From Rhodoferax bucti (GTDB taxonomy: Bacteria; Pseudomonadota; Gammaproteobacteria; Burkholderiales; Burkholderiaceae_C), in the NCBI RefSeq assembly GCF_005876985.1, contig NZ_VAHD01000006.1:1-64000 (forward strand): 64,000 nucleotides of DNA. Reading direction: 5' to 3'. Both the position numbers and the translations under genes were made by a program. The notes below the pieces were generated by a model. That model had not been told where the DNA came from and did no database searches. It saw only the letters and a list, made by a program, of their open reading frames with translations. Below, in pieces: positions 27,008 through 36,443 of the stretch; positions within the stretch are counted from its first letter, which is position 1, and each line of letters starts with the position of its first letter.

Positions 27008-28741
27008 TTATTCGTTGGTCACTGCAAGCACTTCTTCCAACGAAGTCAGCCCTTGTTTCACTTTGTGGAGGCCGGATTGGCGCAAAGACCGCACACCCTC
27101 CGCCTCCGCTTGCGCGGCAATATCCATGGCGCTGCCGTCACGCAGAATGATGCGTTGAATTTCATCGCTGATCGGCATCACTTGGTAAATGCCAACACGC
27201 CCCTTGTAGCCGTTGTTGCACGCCGAGCAACCCACTGCCCGGTAGGGCTTCCAGCTGCCATCGAGGTCAGCCGGCTTGAAGCCGGCGTCTAGCAAGGCCT
27301 TTTCTGGTACATCAACGACCTGTTTGCAGTTGGTGCATAGCCTGCGGGCCAGCCGCTGCGCCGTAATCAGGATCACGCTGGACGCAATGTTGAAGGGCTG
27401 TATGCCCATGTTGCGCATCCGTGTGAGTGTCGTCGGTGCGTCGTTGGTGTGCAACGTAGATAGTACCAAGTGACCGGTTTGTGCCGCTTTGATGGAGATG
27501 TCCGCCGTTTCCAGGTCGCGGATTTCCCCCACCATGATGATGTCCGGATCTTGGCGCAGAAAGGACTTGAGCGCAGCCGCAAAGGTTAGGCCTGCCTTTT
27601 CGTTCACGTTGACTTGGTTCACCCCGGGCAGGTTGATTTCCGAGGGATCTTCCGCCGTGGCGATATTCACCCCCGGCTGGTTGAGCATATTCAGGCAGGT
27701 GTACAGCGATACGGTTTTGCCCGAGCCGGTAGGGCCTGTGACCAAAATCATGCCGTAGGGGCGGCCAATCGCCTTGAGCAGGCGCTCTTTTTCCTCTACC
27801 TCATAGCCCAGCGCATCAATACCCAGCTTGGCACTGCTGGGGTCCAAGATACGGATCACGATCTTTTCGCCAAACAAGGTGGGCAGTGTGCTCACCCGGA
27901 AGTCGATGACACGGTCCGCGCCGACCTTCAGTTTCATGCGGCCGTCTTGCGGCACCCGCTTTTCTGAAATGTCCATGCGCGAAATCACCTTGATCCGCGA
28001 GGCCAGCTTGTCTTTGATGGCAATCGGCGGGCTGGCAATTTCGCGCAACTCGCCATCGATGCGGAAGCGCACCCGGTATTGGTGCTCGTAGGGCTCAAAG
28101 TGCAAGTCCGAGGCCCGCATGCTGAAAGCATCCATCAGCATTTTGTGCAAAAAACGCACAACCGGAGCATCGTCTACTTCGGCAGTAGCGCTTTGGGTTG
28201 TATCCACCGCGGCTTCAGCTGCCGTCTCATCAAACTCAAAATCGCCGCCGATGATTTCTTCCATCGCCTCGCTGGCGGTGACGGTGGCGGCCTCGACGAT
28301 TTTGGAGAGCTTGTCGTACTCTGCAATCACCCAGTCAAAACCCATTTGGGTCGAGAACTTGATGCGCTCTGCCGCTTGCTGGTCCGATGGGTCGGCGGTG
28401 GCAATGATGAGGCGGTTATTGCGTTTGCTTAGCACCACTACCCGGAAGTCGGTGCAAATTTTGGCGTCCAGCAGCCCTTTGGGTAGGCGTTGCAGATCGA
28501 CTGCATCCAAGTCGATCAGCGGCGCTGCAAATGCGTTGGAAAGGGTGTTGGCCAAATCTGCCGAAGACACCGCAGCCGACCCCACCAGTTCGGCAATGAA
28601 ATTGTTTTTGCCGGTAACTGCTTTTCGGTAAATATCTTCCGCCGTTTTTTGCGGAATTTTGCCAGCGGCAACCAACGCCCGACCGATACCTGGCAGGGCA
28701 ATCGTCGCGGAATCTCGGGTCGAGGTGTCAACTGAAGCCAT
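27008..28741 (-). CDS. pilB: Type IV pilus assembly ATPase PilB
   Basis: A 577-residue hexameric extension motor. It has an N-terminal GspE_N domain, Walker A TGPTGSGKTVSLYT near residue 336, an Asp box and the GEIRDLETADISIKAAQTGH Walker B/His box, and the tetracysteine zinc site CTNCK/CSACNNGYKGR. The first gene of the pilBCD run; its 100-bp upstream region has no promoter that I could call with confidence. Confidence 0.96.
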   Translation of the reverse strand: MASVDTSTRDSATIALPGIGRALVAAGKIPQKTAEDIYRKAVTGKNNFIAELVGSAAVSSADLANTLSNAFAAPLIDLDAVDLQRLPKGLLDAKICTDFRVVVLSKRNNRLIIATADPSDQQAAERIKFSTQMGFDWVIAEYDKLSKIVEAATVTASEAMEEIIGGDFEFDETAAEAAVDTTQSATAEVDDAPVVRFLHKMLMDAFSMRASDLHFEPYEHQYRVRFRIDGELREIASPPIAIKDKLASRIKVISRMDISEKRVPQDGRMKLKVGADRVIDFRVSTLPTLFGEKIVIRILDPSSAKLGIDALGYEVEEKERLLKAIGRPYGMILVTGPTGSGKTVSLYTCLNMLNQPGVNIATAEDPSEINLPGVNQVNVNEKAGLTFAAALKSFLRQDPDIIMVGEIRDLETADISIKAAQTGHLVLSTLHTNDAPTTLTRMRNMGIQPFNIASSVILITAQRLARRLCTNCKQVVDVPEKALLDAGFKPADLDGSWKPYRAVGCSACNNGYKGRVGIYQVMPISDEIQRIILRDGSAMDIAAQAEAEGVRSLRQSGLHKVKQGLTSLEEVLAVTNE

Positions 28742-28848
28742 AAGCCGATAAGGATAGCCGATGCTGCCCGCAAACAGACCGGCAGATTCAACACGTTACC
28801 AAATTTACCTTGCCAAATCGGCTAGTTATTCCGCTCAGGCCGTGCAGC

Positions 28849-29397
28849 TCACCGTCCTGTTTGCGCGTCCGCGAAGCGACTGCCCGCCATATCTTTGGCT
28901 GATAGCTTGGGCGCAATGGTCAACTCAGGCCACTCAATGGCTAAGGTCGGGTCATTCCAGGCAATGCAGCGCTCATGCTCGGGGGCGTAATAGTCGGTGG
29001 TTTTGTACAAAAACTCGGCGGTTTCAGAAATCACCAAGAACCCGTGCGCCAGGCCCGGTGGCACCCACAGCTGGCGCTTGTTGTCCGCAGACAGCACCTC
29101 CCCCACCCACTTGCCGTACGTTGGGGACTCAGGGCGGATATCCACAGCCACGTCAAACACGGCCCCTTGCACCACCCGCACCAGCTTGCCTTGCGCTTGC
29201 TTGAGCTGGTAGTGCAGGCCACGCAACACCCCGTAGCCGGATTTGGAATGGTTGTCCTGCACAAAGGGCAGCGTTACACCCGTGGCCTCACGGAATACGC
29301 GTTCGTTGAAGCTTTCAAAAAAGAAGCCGCGCTCGTCACCGAATACTTTGGGCTCCAGCAGCAGCACATCGGCAATCGCCGTTTTAGTCACTTGCAT
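28849..29397 (-). CDS. rfbC: dTDP-4-dehydrorhamnose 3,5-epimerase
   Basis: A 182-residue cupin-fold epimerase in dTDP-L-rhamnose synthesis. FVQDNHSKSGYGVLRGLHYQ, VDIRPESPTYGKWVG and the PPGLAHGFLV catalytic region are typical. The last gene of rfbBDAC; it overlaps rfbA by one base (TGATG). The product supplies rhamnose for the EPS and perhaps LPS. Confidence 0.96.
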   Translation of the reverse strand: MQVTKTAIADVLLLEPKVFGDERGFFFESFNERVFREATGVTLPFVQDNHSKSGYGVLRGLHYQLKQAQGKLVRVVQGAVFDVAVDIRPESPTYGKWVGEVLSADNKRQLWVPPGLAHGFLVISETAEFLYKTTDYYAPEHERCIAWNDPTLAIEWPELTIAPKLSAKDMAGSRFADAQTGR

Positions 29398-30299
29398 CAG
29401 TACACCTTCTCTTTCAGCAAGCGCAGCAGGTATTGCCCGTAGCCGGATTTGGCCAGCGGCTGTGCCAGCGTTTGCAGTTGGGCATCGTCAATCCAGCCAC
29501 TGCGCCACGCAATTTCCTCGGGGCAAGCCACTTTCAGGCCTTGGCGGTTCTCGATGGTGTGGATGAACTGGCTGGCTTCCAGCATCGACTCGTGCGTACC
29601 CGTGTCCAGCCAGGCGTAGCCCCGGCCCATGGTTTGCACATCCAGCGCACCTTGCTCCAAGTACATGCGGTTGAGGTCCGTAATCTCCAATTCACCCCGC
29701 GCGGAAGGTTTGACCTGCTTGGCCATCTCCACCACGTTGGCGTCGTAGAAATACAGGCCTGTCACTGCATAGCGCGATTTGGGGGCTTTGGGTTTTTCTT
29801 CCAGGCTGATAGCTTTGCCCTGGGGGTCAAACTCCACCACGCCGTAGCGCTCAGGGTCATTCACTGCGTAGGCAAATACGGTGGCACCGCTCGCTTGCTG
29901 TGTGGCGTTTCGCAGCAGTCCCGCAAAGTCGTGCCCGTAAAAAATGTTGTCCCCCAATACCAAAGCGCTGGGTGCACCATCCAGAAACTTCTCGCCAATC
30001 AAAAAGGCTTGTGCAAGCCCGTCTGGTGACGGTTGCACCGCGTATTCAATCTGAATGCCCCACTGGCTGCCGTTGCCCAGCAATTGCTCAAACCGCGGGG
30101 TGTCTTGCGGGGTACTGATCACCAGTACCTCCTTGATGCCCGCCAGCAGCAGCACGCTCAAGGGGTAGTAAATCATCGGCTTGTCGTAGATGGGCAGCAG
30201 TTGCTTGCTGACCGCCTGGGTGGCCGGGTACAGGCGGGTGCCGGAGCCGCCGGCCAAGATGATGCCTTTGCGCTGCTTGGTGCCAGATGTGTTGGTCAT
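29397..30299 (-). CDS. rfbA: Glucose-1-phosphate thymidylyltransferase
   Basis: A 300-residue nucleotidyltransferase producing dTDP-glucose, the entry step to dTDP-rhamnose. [19 protein letters not shown] binds the nucleotide, and [11 protein letters not shown] holds the metal Asp. [19 protein letters not shown] and [16 protein letters not shown] are conserved. It starts 1 bp from the rfbD stop. Confidence 0.96.
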   Translation of the reverse strand: MTNTSGTKQRKGIILAGGSGTRLYPATQAVSKQLLPIYDKPMIYYPLSVLLLAGIKEVLVISTPQDTPRFEQLLGNGSQWGIQIEYAVQPSPDGLAQAFLIGEKFLDGAPSALVLGDNIFYGHDFAGLLRNATQQASGATVFAYAVNDPERYGVVEFDPQGKAISLEEKPKAPKSRYAVTGLYFYDANVVEMAKQVKPSARGELEITDLNRMYLEQGALDVQTMGRGYAWLDTGTHESMLEASQFIHTIENRQGLKVACPEEIAWRSGWIDDAQLQTLAQPLAKSGYGQYLLRLLKEKVY

Positions 30300-30300
30300 G

Positions 30301-31206
30301 TTATTTCCCTGAAATTTCAGTCAGCATCCGGGTGACACCGGTTTGCCAGTGCGGCAAGGTCAAGCCGAAGGCGGCTTGCAGTTTGGTCGTGTCCAAGCGC
30401 GAATTCAGTGGGCGCTGGGCGGGGGTGGGGTAGCTGCTGGTGGCTGTGGGGGCTGCCTTGTCTGCGGTGGCCTTAAGCGGCAACCCCAGGGCTGCTGCCT
30501 GCTCCAGCACAAACTGGGCATAGCCATGCCAAGTGGTCTCACCCGCAGCAATGCAGTGGTAGAGCCCAGCGAGTTCCGGCTGGGTTTGCAAGTTGCGGAT
30601 GGCGTGCGCGGTCACATCCGCCAGCAACTCGGCCGAGGTGGGGGCGCCAAACTGGTCGTTGATGACGGTGAGGCTGTCCCGTTCACCTGCCAGGCGCAAC
30701 ATGGTTTTGGCAAAGTTGCCGCCCCGGGTGGCATACACCCAGCTGGTGCGCAAAATCAGGTGTTTGGGGTTCTGCGCCACTGCTTGCTCACCTTCGAGCT
30801 TGGTTTGGCCGTACACGCTCAAAGGGCCGGTGGCGTCTTGTTCGGTCCAAGGCTTGCTGCCACTGCCGTCAAACACATAGTCGGTGCTGTAGTGAATCAG
30901 CCACGCTCCTGTTTTGATAGCTGCTCGCGCAAGTGCGGCGGGCGCCAGGGCATTAATGGTTCGTGCAAGCTCGGGCTCGCTCTCGGCCTTGTCCACCGCA
31001 GTGTGAGCCGCGGCATTGACGATCACGTCCGCTTGCACGGTCTCGACGGTGCGTTCCAAGCCGGGCAAGTCGGTGAAGTCGCCGCACAGGCCTTGGGGGT
31101 TCTGGCTGGCATCAAAGTCCAGTGCCACTACCTCACCCAGTACGCTCAAGGAGCGTTGCAGCTCCCAGCCGACTTGGCCACCACGGCCGAACAACAGGAT
31201 TTTCAT
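30301..31206 (-). CDS. rfbD: dTDP-4-dehydrorhamnose reductase
   Basis: A 301-residue SDR enzyme that makes dTDP-L-rhamnose. [14 protein letters not shown] is the nucleotide loop; [10 protein letters not shown] and YGQTKLEGE carry the catalytic residues. Residues of about 86-101, reading [15 protein letters not shown], coincide with a reverse copy of the dispersed repeat. It replaces the usual helix just before [10 protein letters not shown], without breaking the frame. It overlaps rfbB (ATGA). Confidence 0.95.
   Translation of the reverse strand: MKILLFGRGGQVGWELQRSLSVLGEVVALDFDASQNPQGLCGDFTDLPGLERTVETVQADVIVNAAAHTAVDKAESEPELARTINALAPAALARAAIKTGAWLIHYSTDYVFDGSGSKPWTEQDATGPLSVYGQTKLEGEQAVAQNPKHLILRTSWVYATRGGNFAKTMLRLAGERDSLTVINDQFGAPTSAELLADVTAHAIRNLQTQPELAGLYHCIAAGETTWHGYAQFVLEQAAALGLPLKATADKAAPTATSSYPTPAQRPLNSRLDTTKLQAAFGLTLPHWQTGVTRMLTEISGK
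30905..30951 (-). repeat. Dispersed repeat, copy D (inside rfbD)
   Basis: On the minus strand CCTGGCGCCCG...TTGCGCGAGCAGCTATCAAAA is nearly identical to copy A before hisI, including the GAGCAGCTATCAAA core. It lies fully inside rfbD and is read in frame as [13 protein letters not shown]. Confidence 0.7.
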
Positions 31207-32288
31207 GCGGGGGCCTTCTCAGCGCTTTTGTCACCATATTGTTTGCTGACCCAGTCGCGATAGCCGCCACTCAGCACGTTGTCCACCCATTGCGGGTTGT
31301 CCAAGTACCACTGTACGGTTTTGCGGATGCCGGTTTCAAAAGTCTCGGCAGGCTTCCAACCCAGTTGTTGCTCAATCTTGCGGGCGTCAATCGCGTAGCG
31401 GCGGTCGTGGCCAGGCCGGTCGGTCACATAGGTAATTTGCTCTTTGTAGGGCTTACCGTCTGCACGGGGCTTGAGCTCGTCCAGCAGGGCACACACGGTG
31501 TGCACGATCTCCAGGTTGGGTTTCTCGTTCCAGCCACCTACGTTGTAGGTTTCGCCCAGCACGCCAGCTTCCAGAACACGGCGGATGGCGCTGCAATGGT
31601 CTTTGACGTACAGCCAATCGCGGATCTGCTGGCCGTCGCCATACACCGGCAGGGGTTTGCCGGCTTGGGCGTTGACGATCATCAGCGGGATGAGCTTCTC
31701 GGGGAAATGGTAAGGGCCGTAGTTGTTGCTGCAGTTGGTGGTGAGCACCGGCAGGCCGTAGGTGTGGTGGTAAGCGCGCACCAGGTGGTCGCTGGCCGCT
31801 TTGCTGGCCGAATACGGGCTGTTGGGCTCGTAGCGGTTGGTTTCTGCAAAGGCCGGGTCGGTTTTAGACAAGGAGCCGTAAACCTCGTCAGTAGAGACGT
31901 GCAAGAAGCGGAAGGCAGCTTTGGCCTCAGTTGGCAAGGCGCCCCAGTAGGCGCGTACGCTTTCGAGCAAATGGAAGGTGCCGACGATATTGGTCTGGAT
32001 GAACTCGCCAGGGCCGTGGATAGAGCGGTCTACATGGCTCTCAGCGGCGAAGTTCAATACCGCCCGTGGCTGGTGTTCTTGCAGCAGGCGTGTGATTAAT
32101 GCGGCGTCCCCAATGTCACCCTGCACGAATACATGGGCGGGGTTGTCGGCCAAGGGAGTCAAGTTCTGCAAATTCCCGGCATAGGTGAGCTTGTCCAGGT
32201 TCACCACGGTTTCTGACAAGCCAGCCAGCCAGTCCAGTACGAAGTTGCTACCGATGAAGCCGGCTCCGCCGGTTACCAAAATTGTCAT
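31203..32288 (-). CDS. rfbB: dTDP-glucose 4,6-dehydratase
   Basis: A 361-residue SDR enzyme. [15 protein letters not shown] binds [14 protein letters not shown] and [11 protein letters not shown] hold the catalytic residues, and [15 protein letters not shown] is the substrate loop. It converts dTDP-glucose to the 4-keto-6-deoxy sugar. The first gene of rfbBDAC; its upstream gap with the prepilin gene carries the TAGTCC/GGACTA palindrome. Confidence 0.96.
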   Translation of the reverse strand: MTILVTGGAGFIGSNFVLDWLAGLSETVVNLDKLTYAGNLQNLTPLADNPAHVFVQGDIGDAALITRLLQEHQPRAVLNFAAESHVDRSIHGPGEFIQTNIVGTFHLLESVRAYWGALPTEAKAAFRFLHVSTDEVYGSLSKTDPAFAETNRYEPNSPYSASKAASDHLVRAYHHTYGLPVLTTNCSNNYGPYHFPEKLIPLMIVNAQAGKPLPVYGDGQQIRDWLYVKDHCSAIRRVLEAGVLGETYNVGGWNEKPNLEIVHTVCALLDELKPRADGKPYKEQITYVTDRPGHDRRYAIDARKIEQQLGWKPAETFETGIRKTVQWYLDNPQWVDNVLSGGYRDWVSKQYGDKSAEKAPA

Positions 32289-32368
32289 TGCTTTATTCCC
32301 TTAAGGCCCGTAAGGCGCAGTCAATTATCTACGCGGAGCGTGACAGTTTTAGGGGCGTTTGGTCTCGT

Positions 32369-32397
32369 TAGTCCTTATGGACCAATCAATTGGACTA
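32369..32397. promoter_or_regulatory. TAGTCC-N4-GGAC palindrome, copy 1 (rfbB/prepilin divergent gap)
   Basis: TAGTCC-TTAT-GGACCA (32369-32384) is followed by another half-site GGACTA (32392-32397), so TAGTCC and GGACTA also pair over a 17-bp spacer. The same motif occurs at 60075, 60265 and 63952, always outside genes. It sits between divergent rfbB and the prepilin gene, 58 bp before the prepilin ATG. It is probably a dyad binding site for a locus regulator. Confidence 0.6.
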
Positions 32398-32454
32398 TTT
32401 CCAGCCAGCACCGACTTCACTATGATGCTGTAACAACTCGTTACGTCCTGGTGC

Positions 32455-32850
32455 ATGCGCAACTACTCAGCCATTCCCAATGCTCAAGCCGGCTTCACGC
32501 TCATCGAACTCGTCATGGTGATCGTGATTTTGGGTATTTTGTCTGCCGTGGCGATTCCCAAATTCGTCGATTTGCGGGGCGACGCGCAAACTGCCGCTAC
32601 GCAGGCCGTTGCCGGGGCCGTATCGACCGGTGCAGTCATCAATGTGAGTATCCGTAAGGTGAACAGCAGCAAGGGAGAGGCAGTGACGGATTGTGCGCAT
32701 GGCACTCGACTTATTCAGGGGGGGTTGCCCACGGGTTACAGCATGGGAGGCGCTTTGCCATTGCCCATACCAGATGGCAGCACAGTCAATTGCACGTTGA
32801 CCGGGCCTAACGGCACTTCTGCGAACGCCACCTTGATCGGCATTCCTTGA
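32455..32850 (+). CDS. Type IV prepilin-like protein (MSHA/pseudopilin-type)
   Basis: A 131-residue protein with a class III signal: [21 protein letters not shown], cleaved after Gly with Phe +1 and Glu +5. A hydrophobic stalk to about residue 35 and a small globular domain with two cysteines (TDCAHG, VNCTL) follow, as in minor pilins. PilD at 25 kb could process it. It lies 26 bp before a PEP-CTERM gene in one likely transcript and inside the EPS locus, away from pilBCD. Start ATG 32455; the ribosome binding site is weak. Confidence 0.85.
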   Translation: MRNYSAIPNAQAGFTLIELVMVIVILGILSAVAIPKFVDLRGDAQTAATQAVAGAVSTGAVINVSIRKVNSSKGEAVTDCAHGTRLIQGGLPTGYSMGGALPLPIPDGSTVNCTLTGPNGTSANATLIGIP

Positions 32851-32876
32851 TAAACGAGAAAATTTGGGAGAACAAA

Positions 32877-33515
32877 ATGTTTCACTACCGTTATCTCCGT
32901 TCTAGCTTAGCGGCAGCTGTATTGAGTTACTGCGCTGTAGCGCAGGCGCAAAACATCACGCTGGCGTTTGATGACATGGCTTCTGCCCAAGGCGCATTAC
33001 CTTACGGTTTTCAACTCAGCCATACCAGCGAAAATCACTTCATTCTTGAAGGCAACTCCTATCTCAGCGCCCCGGTTCCCAGCGGCAAGTTTTTGGCCTA
33101 CTACTCTCTGGAGTCGCAAAGCGAGTCGATTTTTCTTGCCTCAGGTGCTGCGGGCACATTTGCTCTGAATAGTCTGGACCTAGCCGGTCTTATTGGTGGC
33201 GGTGGATTTCAGTCCCAAGAAAATCTATCGATACAAATTACGGGTGTCAAAGCCAATGGTGGCACGGTAACGGCCAGCCAAAGCTTTGGTTTGACGGCGG
33301 GCCAATTCACCACCTACGGCAGCCAATATTTCAACGGTTTTACGGGCCTGACATCTATCAAGCTCAGTGGCACCGGCACTAACAACGCTCGCTATGTCGG
33401 TGTGGATAACGTGTCCCTCACCATCACCCCCGTGCCTGAGCCAGAAACGTATGCACTCTTGTTGGCGGGGTTAGGCGTAGTGGCTGCTGTAGCCCGCAAG
33501 CGCAAAACAGCCTGA
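32877..33515 (+). CDS. PEP-CTERM sorting-domain protein 1
   Basis: A 212-residue exported protein with a signal peptide (SSLAAAVLSYCAVAQAQ). A beta-rich, Ser/Gly/Thr-rich middle leads to a C-terminal PEP-CTERM tail: VPEPETYALLLAGLGVVAAVARKRK (positions 188-212), with the VPEP motif, a hydrophobic helix and a basic end. It should be a substrate of the exosortase XrtB at 52 kb. ATG 32877, with GGGAG at 32866-32870, is preferred to upstream in-frame codons. Function beyond sorting is unknown. Confidence 0.88.
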   Translation: MFHYRYLRSSLAAAVLSYCAVAQAQNITLAFDDMASAQGALPYGFQLSHTSENHFILEGNSYLSAPVPSGKFLAYYSLESQSESIFLASGAAGTFALNSLDLAGLIGGGGFQSQENLSIQITGVKANGGTVTASQSFGLTAGQFTTYGSQYFNGFTGLTSIKLSGTGTNNARYVGVDNVSLTITPVPEPETYALLLAGLGVVAAVARKRKTA

Positions 33516-33542
33516 TTTTCCGGCTCTGGCCGGTGAGGTAAT

Positions 33543-33573
33543 AAAAAAGGGACTGTGAAGACAGTCCCTTTTT
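33543..33573. terminator. Bidirectional terminator between the PEP-CTERM genes
   Basis: GGGACTGT-GAAG-ACAGTCCC is a perfect 8-bp stem with a 4-base loop, preceded by AAAAAA and followed by TTTTT, so it works on both strands. It separates the convergent PEP-CTERM genes. Confidence 0.9.
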
Positions 33574-33594
33574 CGTGGAGGCAAGCCTCGCTAA

Positions 33595-34077
33595 TTAGGC
33601 GGCAGTCTTGCTGCGGCGGCGGGCAATAGCGCCCATCACGCCCAAGCCAGCCAGCAGCATGGCGTAAGTCTCGGGTTCTGGCACGGGGGTCACGGTGTAG
33701 CTGGTGATCAAAACATTGAAGCCACCGTTGGCCACGGTGCCAGAGGCCTTTAGGGTGTAAGTGCCGCTCAGCAAATTGCTGAAGCTGTAGTTCAAGCCTG
33801 TGGAAGTGCCCTTCAGCGCATTACCGAGGTAAAGCGATGTTGTCAGGCCTGTAACCGCAGAGCCAACATACGAAGCGCCAGAAGCACCAGTCGCGCTCAC
33901 CAGATAATCAAAAGAGCCAGTCACGTTTGACAGGCCGGTCACGATCACATTCGTAACCTCTTGGTTTGTGAAGCTGCCTACGACAGAAGTTACGCCGTTA
34001 CCGGTGATGACGGACGCCTGAGCGCCCAAAGACGCTGCCGCTACGGCAACGGCTGCAATTGCAGTTTTGAATTTCAT
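33595..34077 (-). CDS. PEP-CTERM sorting-domain protein 2
   Basis: A 160-residue exported protein with signal peptide TAIAAVAVAAASLGAQASV, a Ser/Thr/Gly-rich middle and the C-terminal VPEPETYAMLLAGLGVMGAIARRR sorting tail. It belongs to the small FxDxF-like PEP-CTERM class (GSFDYLVS is visible). ATG 34077 with AAGG 7 bp upstream is preferred to ATG 34083. A promoter with a palindrome lies directly upstream. Likely an XrtB substrate. Confidence 0.87.
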   Translation of the reverse strand: MKFKTAIAAVAVAAASLGAQASVITGNGVTSVVGSFTNQEVTNVIVTGLSNVTGSFDYLVSATGASGASYVGSAVTGLTTSLYLGNALKGTSTGLNYSFSNLLSGTYTLKASGTVANGGFNVLITSYTVTPVPEPETYAMLLAGLGVMGAIARRRSKTAA

Positions 34078-34125
34078 ATCCATCCCTTATTTCAGTTGTG
34101 AGCTGAAACTACTTCAGCTGAATTC

Positions 34126-34170
34126 ATATTAGGGTTAGCCCTTGGGCTTGTACATAGCCCGTTCGGGCCC
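34126..34170 (-). promoter_or_regulatory. Promoter of PEP-CTERM gene 2 with adjacent palindrome
   Basis: On the minus strand TGTACA (34154-34149), a 17-bp spacer and TAATAT (34131-34126) form a sigma70-like promoter. Touching the -35 on its upstream side is the palindrome TAGCCC-GTTC-GGGCCC (34155-34170), the same geometry as TAGTCC-N4-GGACTA but GC-shifted. That is where an activator would bind. Two TTCAG/CTGAA palindromes lie between the -10 and the ATG. Confidence 0.5.
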
Positions 34171-34218
34171 AAAAGCTTATGCCGTAGTGCCTAATTGGAT
34201 CAAAGCCGTTGATGCTCT

Positions 34219-35202
34219 TTAGAGATGGTCAAAGCGTTGAAAATCTAAATATGCAGCCGCAATGCCTGATGAGAGAGCTGTCTGAGCTTTCCACCCAATA
34301 CTGTTAAGCAAGCTCACGTTCATTAACTTACGCGGCGTACCATCCGGTTTGCTGGTATCGAAGGCGATCGAGCCTGTGTAGGCTACCGTGGTACTCACTG
34401 TTTGAGCTAACTCGCTGATGCTCACATCGTGTCCCACCCCGATATTGATCAACGGCGGCTCAAACTTGCCTGTTTTTGACTCATCGCTGCCCAGCAAGCT
34501 TTGGTATTTGTCATCCGGCAAATTCATCAAGAACACACAAGCATCTGCCATGTCATCGCTGTACAAAAACTCGCGCTTCGGTGTACCAGTGCCCCATACG
34601 GTCACTGTGTTTGCACCGTTAACTTTGGCTTCGTGAAACTTGCGGATCAGCGCCGGTATCACGTGGCTGTTTTGAGGGTGGTAGTTGTCGCCCGGGCCAT
34701 ACAGGTTGGTGGGCATGGCTGCCAAATATTTGGTGCCGTATTGGCGGTTATAGCTCCAGCACATTTCTACGCCGGCAATCTTGGCCAGGGCATACGGGCG
34801 GTTGGTCGGCTCCAAGGGGCCGGTTAGCAAGTGCTCCTCGCGCATGGGCTGGGGCGCCAGCTTGGGGTAAATGCAGCTGGAGCCCAAAAACAGCAGCCGC
34901 TTGACCTGGTTCACATAGGCCGAATGGATGATGTTGCTCTGGATGAGCAAGTTGTCGCGTATGAACTCAGCCGGGTAGGTGTTGTTGGCGACAATGCCAC
35001 CCACTTTGGCGGCTGCCAAAAACACGTACTCTGGTTTCTCCGTTTCAAAGAAAGCGGCAGTAGCCACCTGATTGGTCAGGTCCAGCTCCGCGTGGGTGCG
35101 CAATAGCAGATTGGTGTAACCCGCAGCCTGCAAGTTGCGCACAATGGCCGAGCCTACCAAGCCACGGTGGCCCGCCACATAGATTTTTGCGTTCTTGTCC
35201 AT
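34219..35202 (-). CDS. fcl: GDP-L-fucose synthase
   Basis: A 327-residue SDR epimerase/reductase that makes GDP-L-fucose from the gmd product. [14 protein letters not shown] is the NADP loop, [10 protein letters not shown] and [12 protein letters not shown] carry Ser, Tyr and Lys, and [16 protein letters not shown] is typical. It lies 11 bp after gmd. The AT content is higher at its 3' end. Confidence 0.96.
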   Translation of the reverse strand: MDKNAKIYVAGHRGLVGSAIVRNLQAAGYTNLLLRTHAELDLTNQVATAAFFETEKPEYVFLAAAKVGGIVANNTYPAEFIRDNLLIQSNIIHSAYVNQVKRLLFLGSSCIYPKLAPQPMREEHLLTGPLEPTNRPYALAKIAGVEMCWSYNRQYGTKYLAAMPTNLYGPGDNYHPQNSHVIPALIRKFHEAKVNGANTVTVWGTGTPKREFLYSDDMADACVFLMNLPDDKYQSLLGSDESKTGKFEPPLINIGVGHDVSISELAQTVSTTVAYTGSIAFDTSKPDGTPRKLMNVSLLNSIGWKAQTALSSGIAAAYLDFQRFDHL

Positions 35203-35213
35203 GGCGGATTGAC

Positions 35214-36329
35214 TTACTCGTGATGGTCGTAGGTTTGGAAACCGGCCAGCTTGACCAGCGCATCGCGCTTGGCGGCTGTAAAGTCGGCTTGCACCATTTC
35301 AGCCACCAACTCTTGCAGGCTGGTGGTGGGCACCCAGCCCAATTTTTCTTTGGCCTTGGTGGGGTCGCCCAAAAGGGTTTCTACTTCGGTGGGGCGGTAG
35401 TAGCGGGGGTCTACCTTCACAATCACATCACCCACTTTGCATTTGGCCTCGGTGCCAGTTACGCCCACTACGGTGCCAATTTCAGTTTCAGCTTCACCAG
35501 TCCATGCGAGCTGAATGCCCAGCTCAGCAGCTGCAAACTCCACAAACTGGCGCACGCTGTATTGCACGCCAGTGGCAATCACAAAGTCTTCTGCCTTGTC
35601 TTGCTGCAGCATCAGCCACTGCATTTCCACATAGTCGCGGGCGTGGCCCCAATCGCGCAGGGCACTCATGTTGCCCAGGTACAGGCAGTCTTGCAGGCCC
35701 AGCACAATGCGGCTGATGGCGCGGGTGATTTTGCGGGTAACGAATGTTTCGCCACGCAGCGGGCTTTCGTGGTTAAACAAGATGCCGTTGCAGGCATACA
35801 TGCCATAGGCCTCGCGGTAGTTCACCGTGATCCAGTAAGCGTACATCTTGGCCACCGCATAAGGGCTGCGGGGGTAGAAGGGTGTGGTTTCCTTTTGTGG
35901 AGTTTCTTGCACCAAGCCATATAGCTCTGAGGTTGAGGCTTGGTAAAAGCGGGTCTTCTTTTCCAGGCCGAGGATGCGGATGGCTTCCAGAATGCGCAGG
36001 GTGCCCATGCCGTCCGCGTCCGCGGTGTACTCGGGGCTCTCAAAGCTCACTGCCACATGGCTCATGGCGCCCAAGTTGTAAATCTCATCTGGCTGCACCT
36101 GCTGGATGATGCGGATCAGGTTGCTGCTGTCGGTCAGGTCGCCATAGTGCAGCACAAAATTGCGGGTAGACACATGCGGGTCTTGGTAGAGGTGGTCGAT
36201 GCGATCAGTGTTAAAGCTTGAGGCCCGACGTTTGATGCCATGCACTTCGTAACCTTTGTTGAGCAAGAGCTCTGCCAAATAAGAACCGTCTTGGCCAGTT
36301 ACGCCCGTAATCAGTGCTACTTTTTTCAT
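35214..36329 (-). CDS. gmd: GDP-mannose 4,6-dehydratase
   Basis: A 371-residue SDR enzyme that converts GDP-mannose to the 4-keto-6-deoxy sugar. [36 protein letters not shown] and [20 protein letters not shown] are signatures. It works with Fcl and with GDP-mannose made by ManB and ManC. The 114 bp before it (36330-36443) hold only a GCCGCA/TGCGGC stem (36413-36431), which has no T run. Confidence 0.96.
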   Translation of the reverse strand: MKKVALITGVTGQDGSYLAELLLNKGYEVHGIKRRASSFNTDRIDHLYQDPHVSTRNFVLHYGDLTDSSNLIRIIQQVQPDEIYNLGAMSHVAVSFESPEYTADADGMGTLRILEAIRILGLEKKTRFYQASTSELYGLVQETPQKETTPFYPRSPYAVAKMYAYWITVNYREAYGMYACNGILFNHESPLRGETFVTRKITRAISRIVLGLQDCLYLGNMSALRDWGHARDYVEMQWLMLQQDKAEDFVIATGVQYSVRQFVEFAAAELGIQLAWTGEAETEIGTVVGVTGTEAKCKVGDVIVKVDPRYYRPTEVETLLGDPTKAKEKLGWVPTTSLQELVAEMVQADFTAAKRDALVKLAGFQTYDHHE

Positions 36330-36443
36330 TCGTTTAAATTGCTTGTTTGAAAACTCCCCACATTATCAACGGTGGCATCCCTGATCATCGGCGGCCTGCG
36401 TACATCGTTGCTGCCGCAATATTCGTGCGGCGCTATCGCAGCT

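Noticed and set aside
28742..28848. A sigma54 promoter ahead of pilB
   Set aside because: A GG...GC arrangement near TTGGCAAGG lacks the TTGCA -12 element and correct spacing.
36413..36431. GCCGCA/TGCGGC stem between manB and gmd as a terminator
   Set aside because: It has no T run in either direction, and gmd and manB are likely to be read together.
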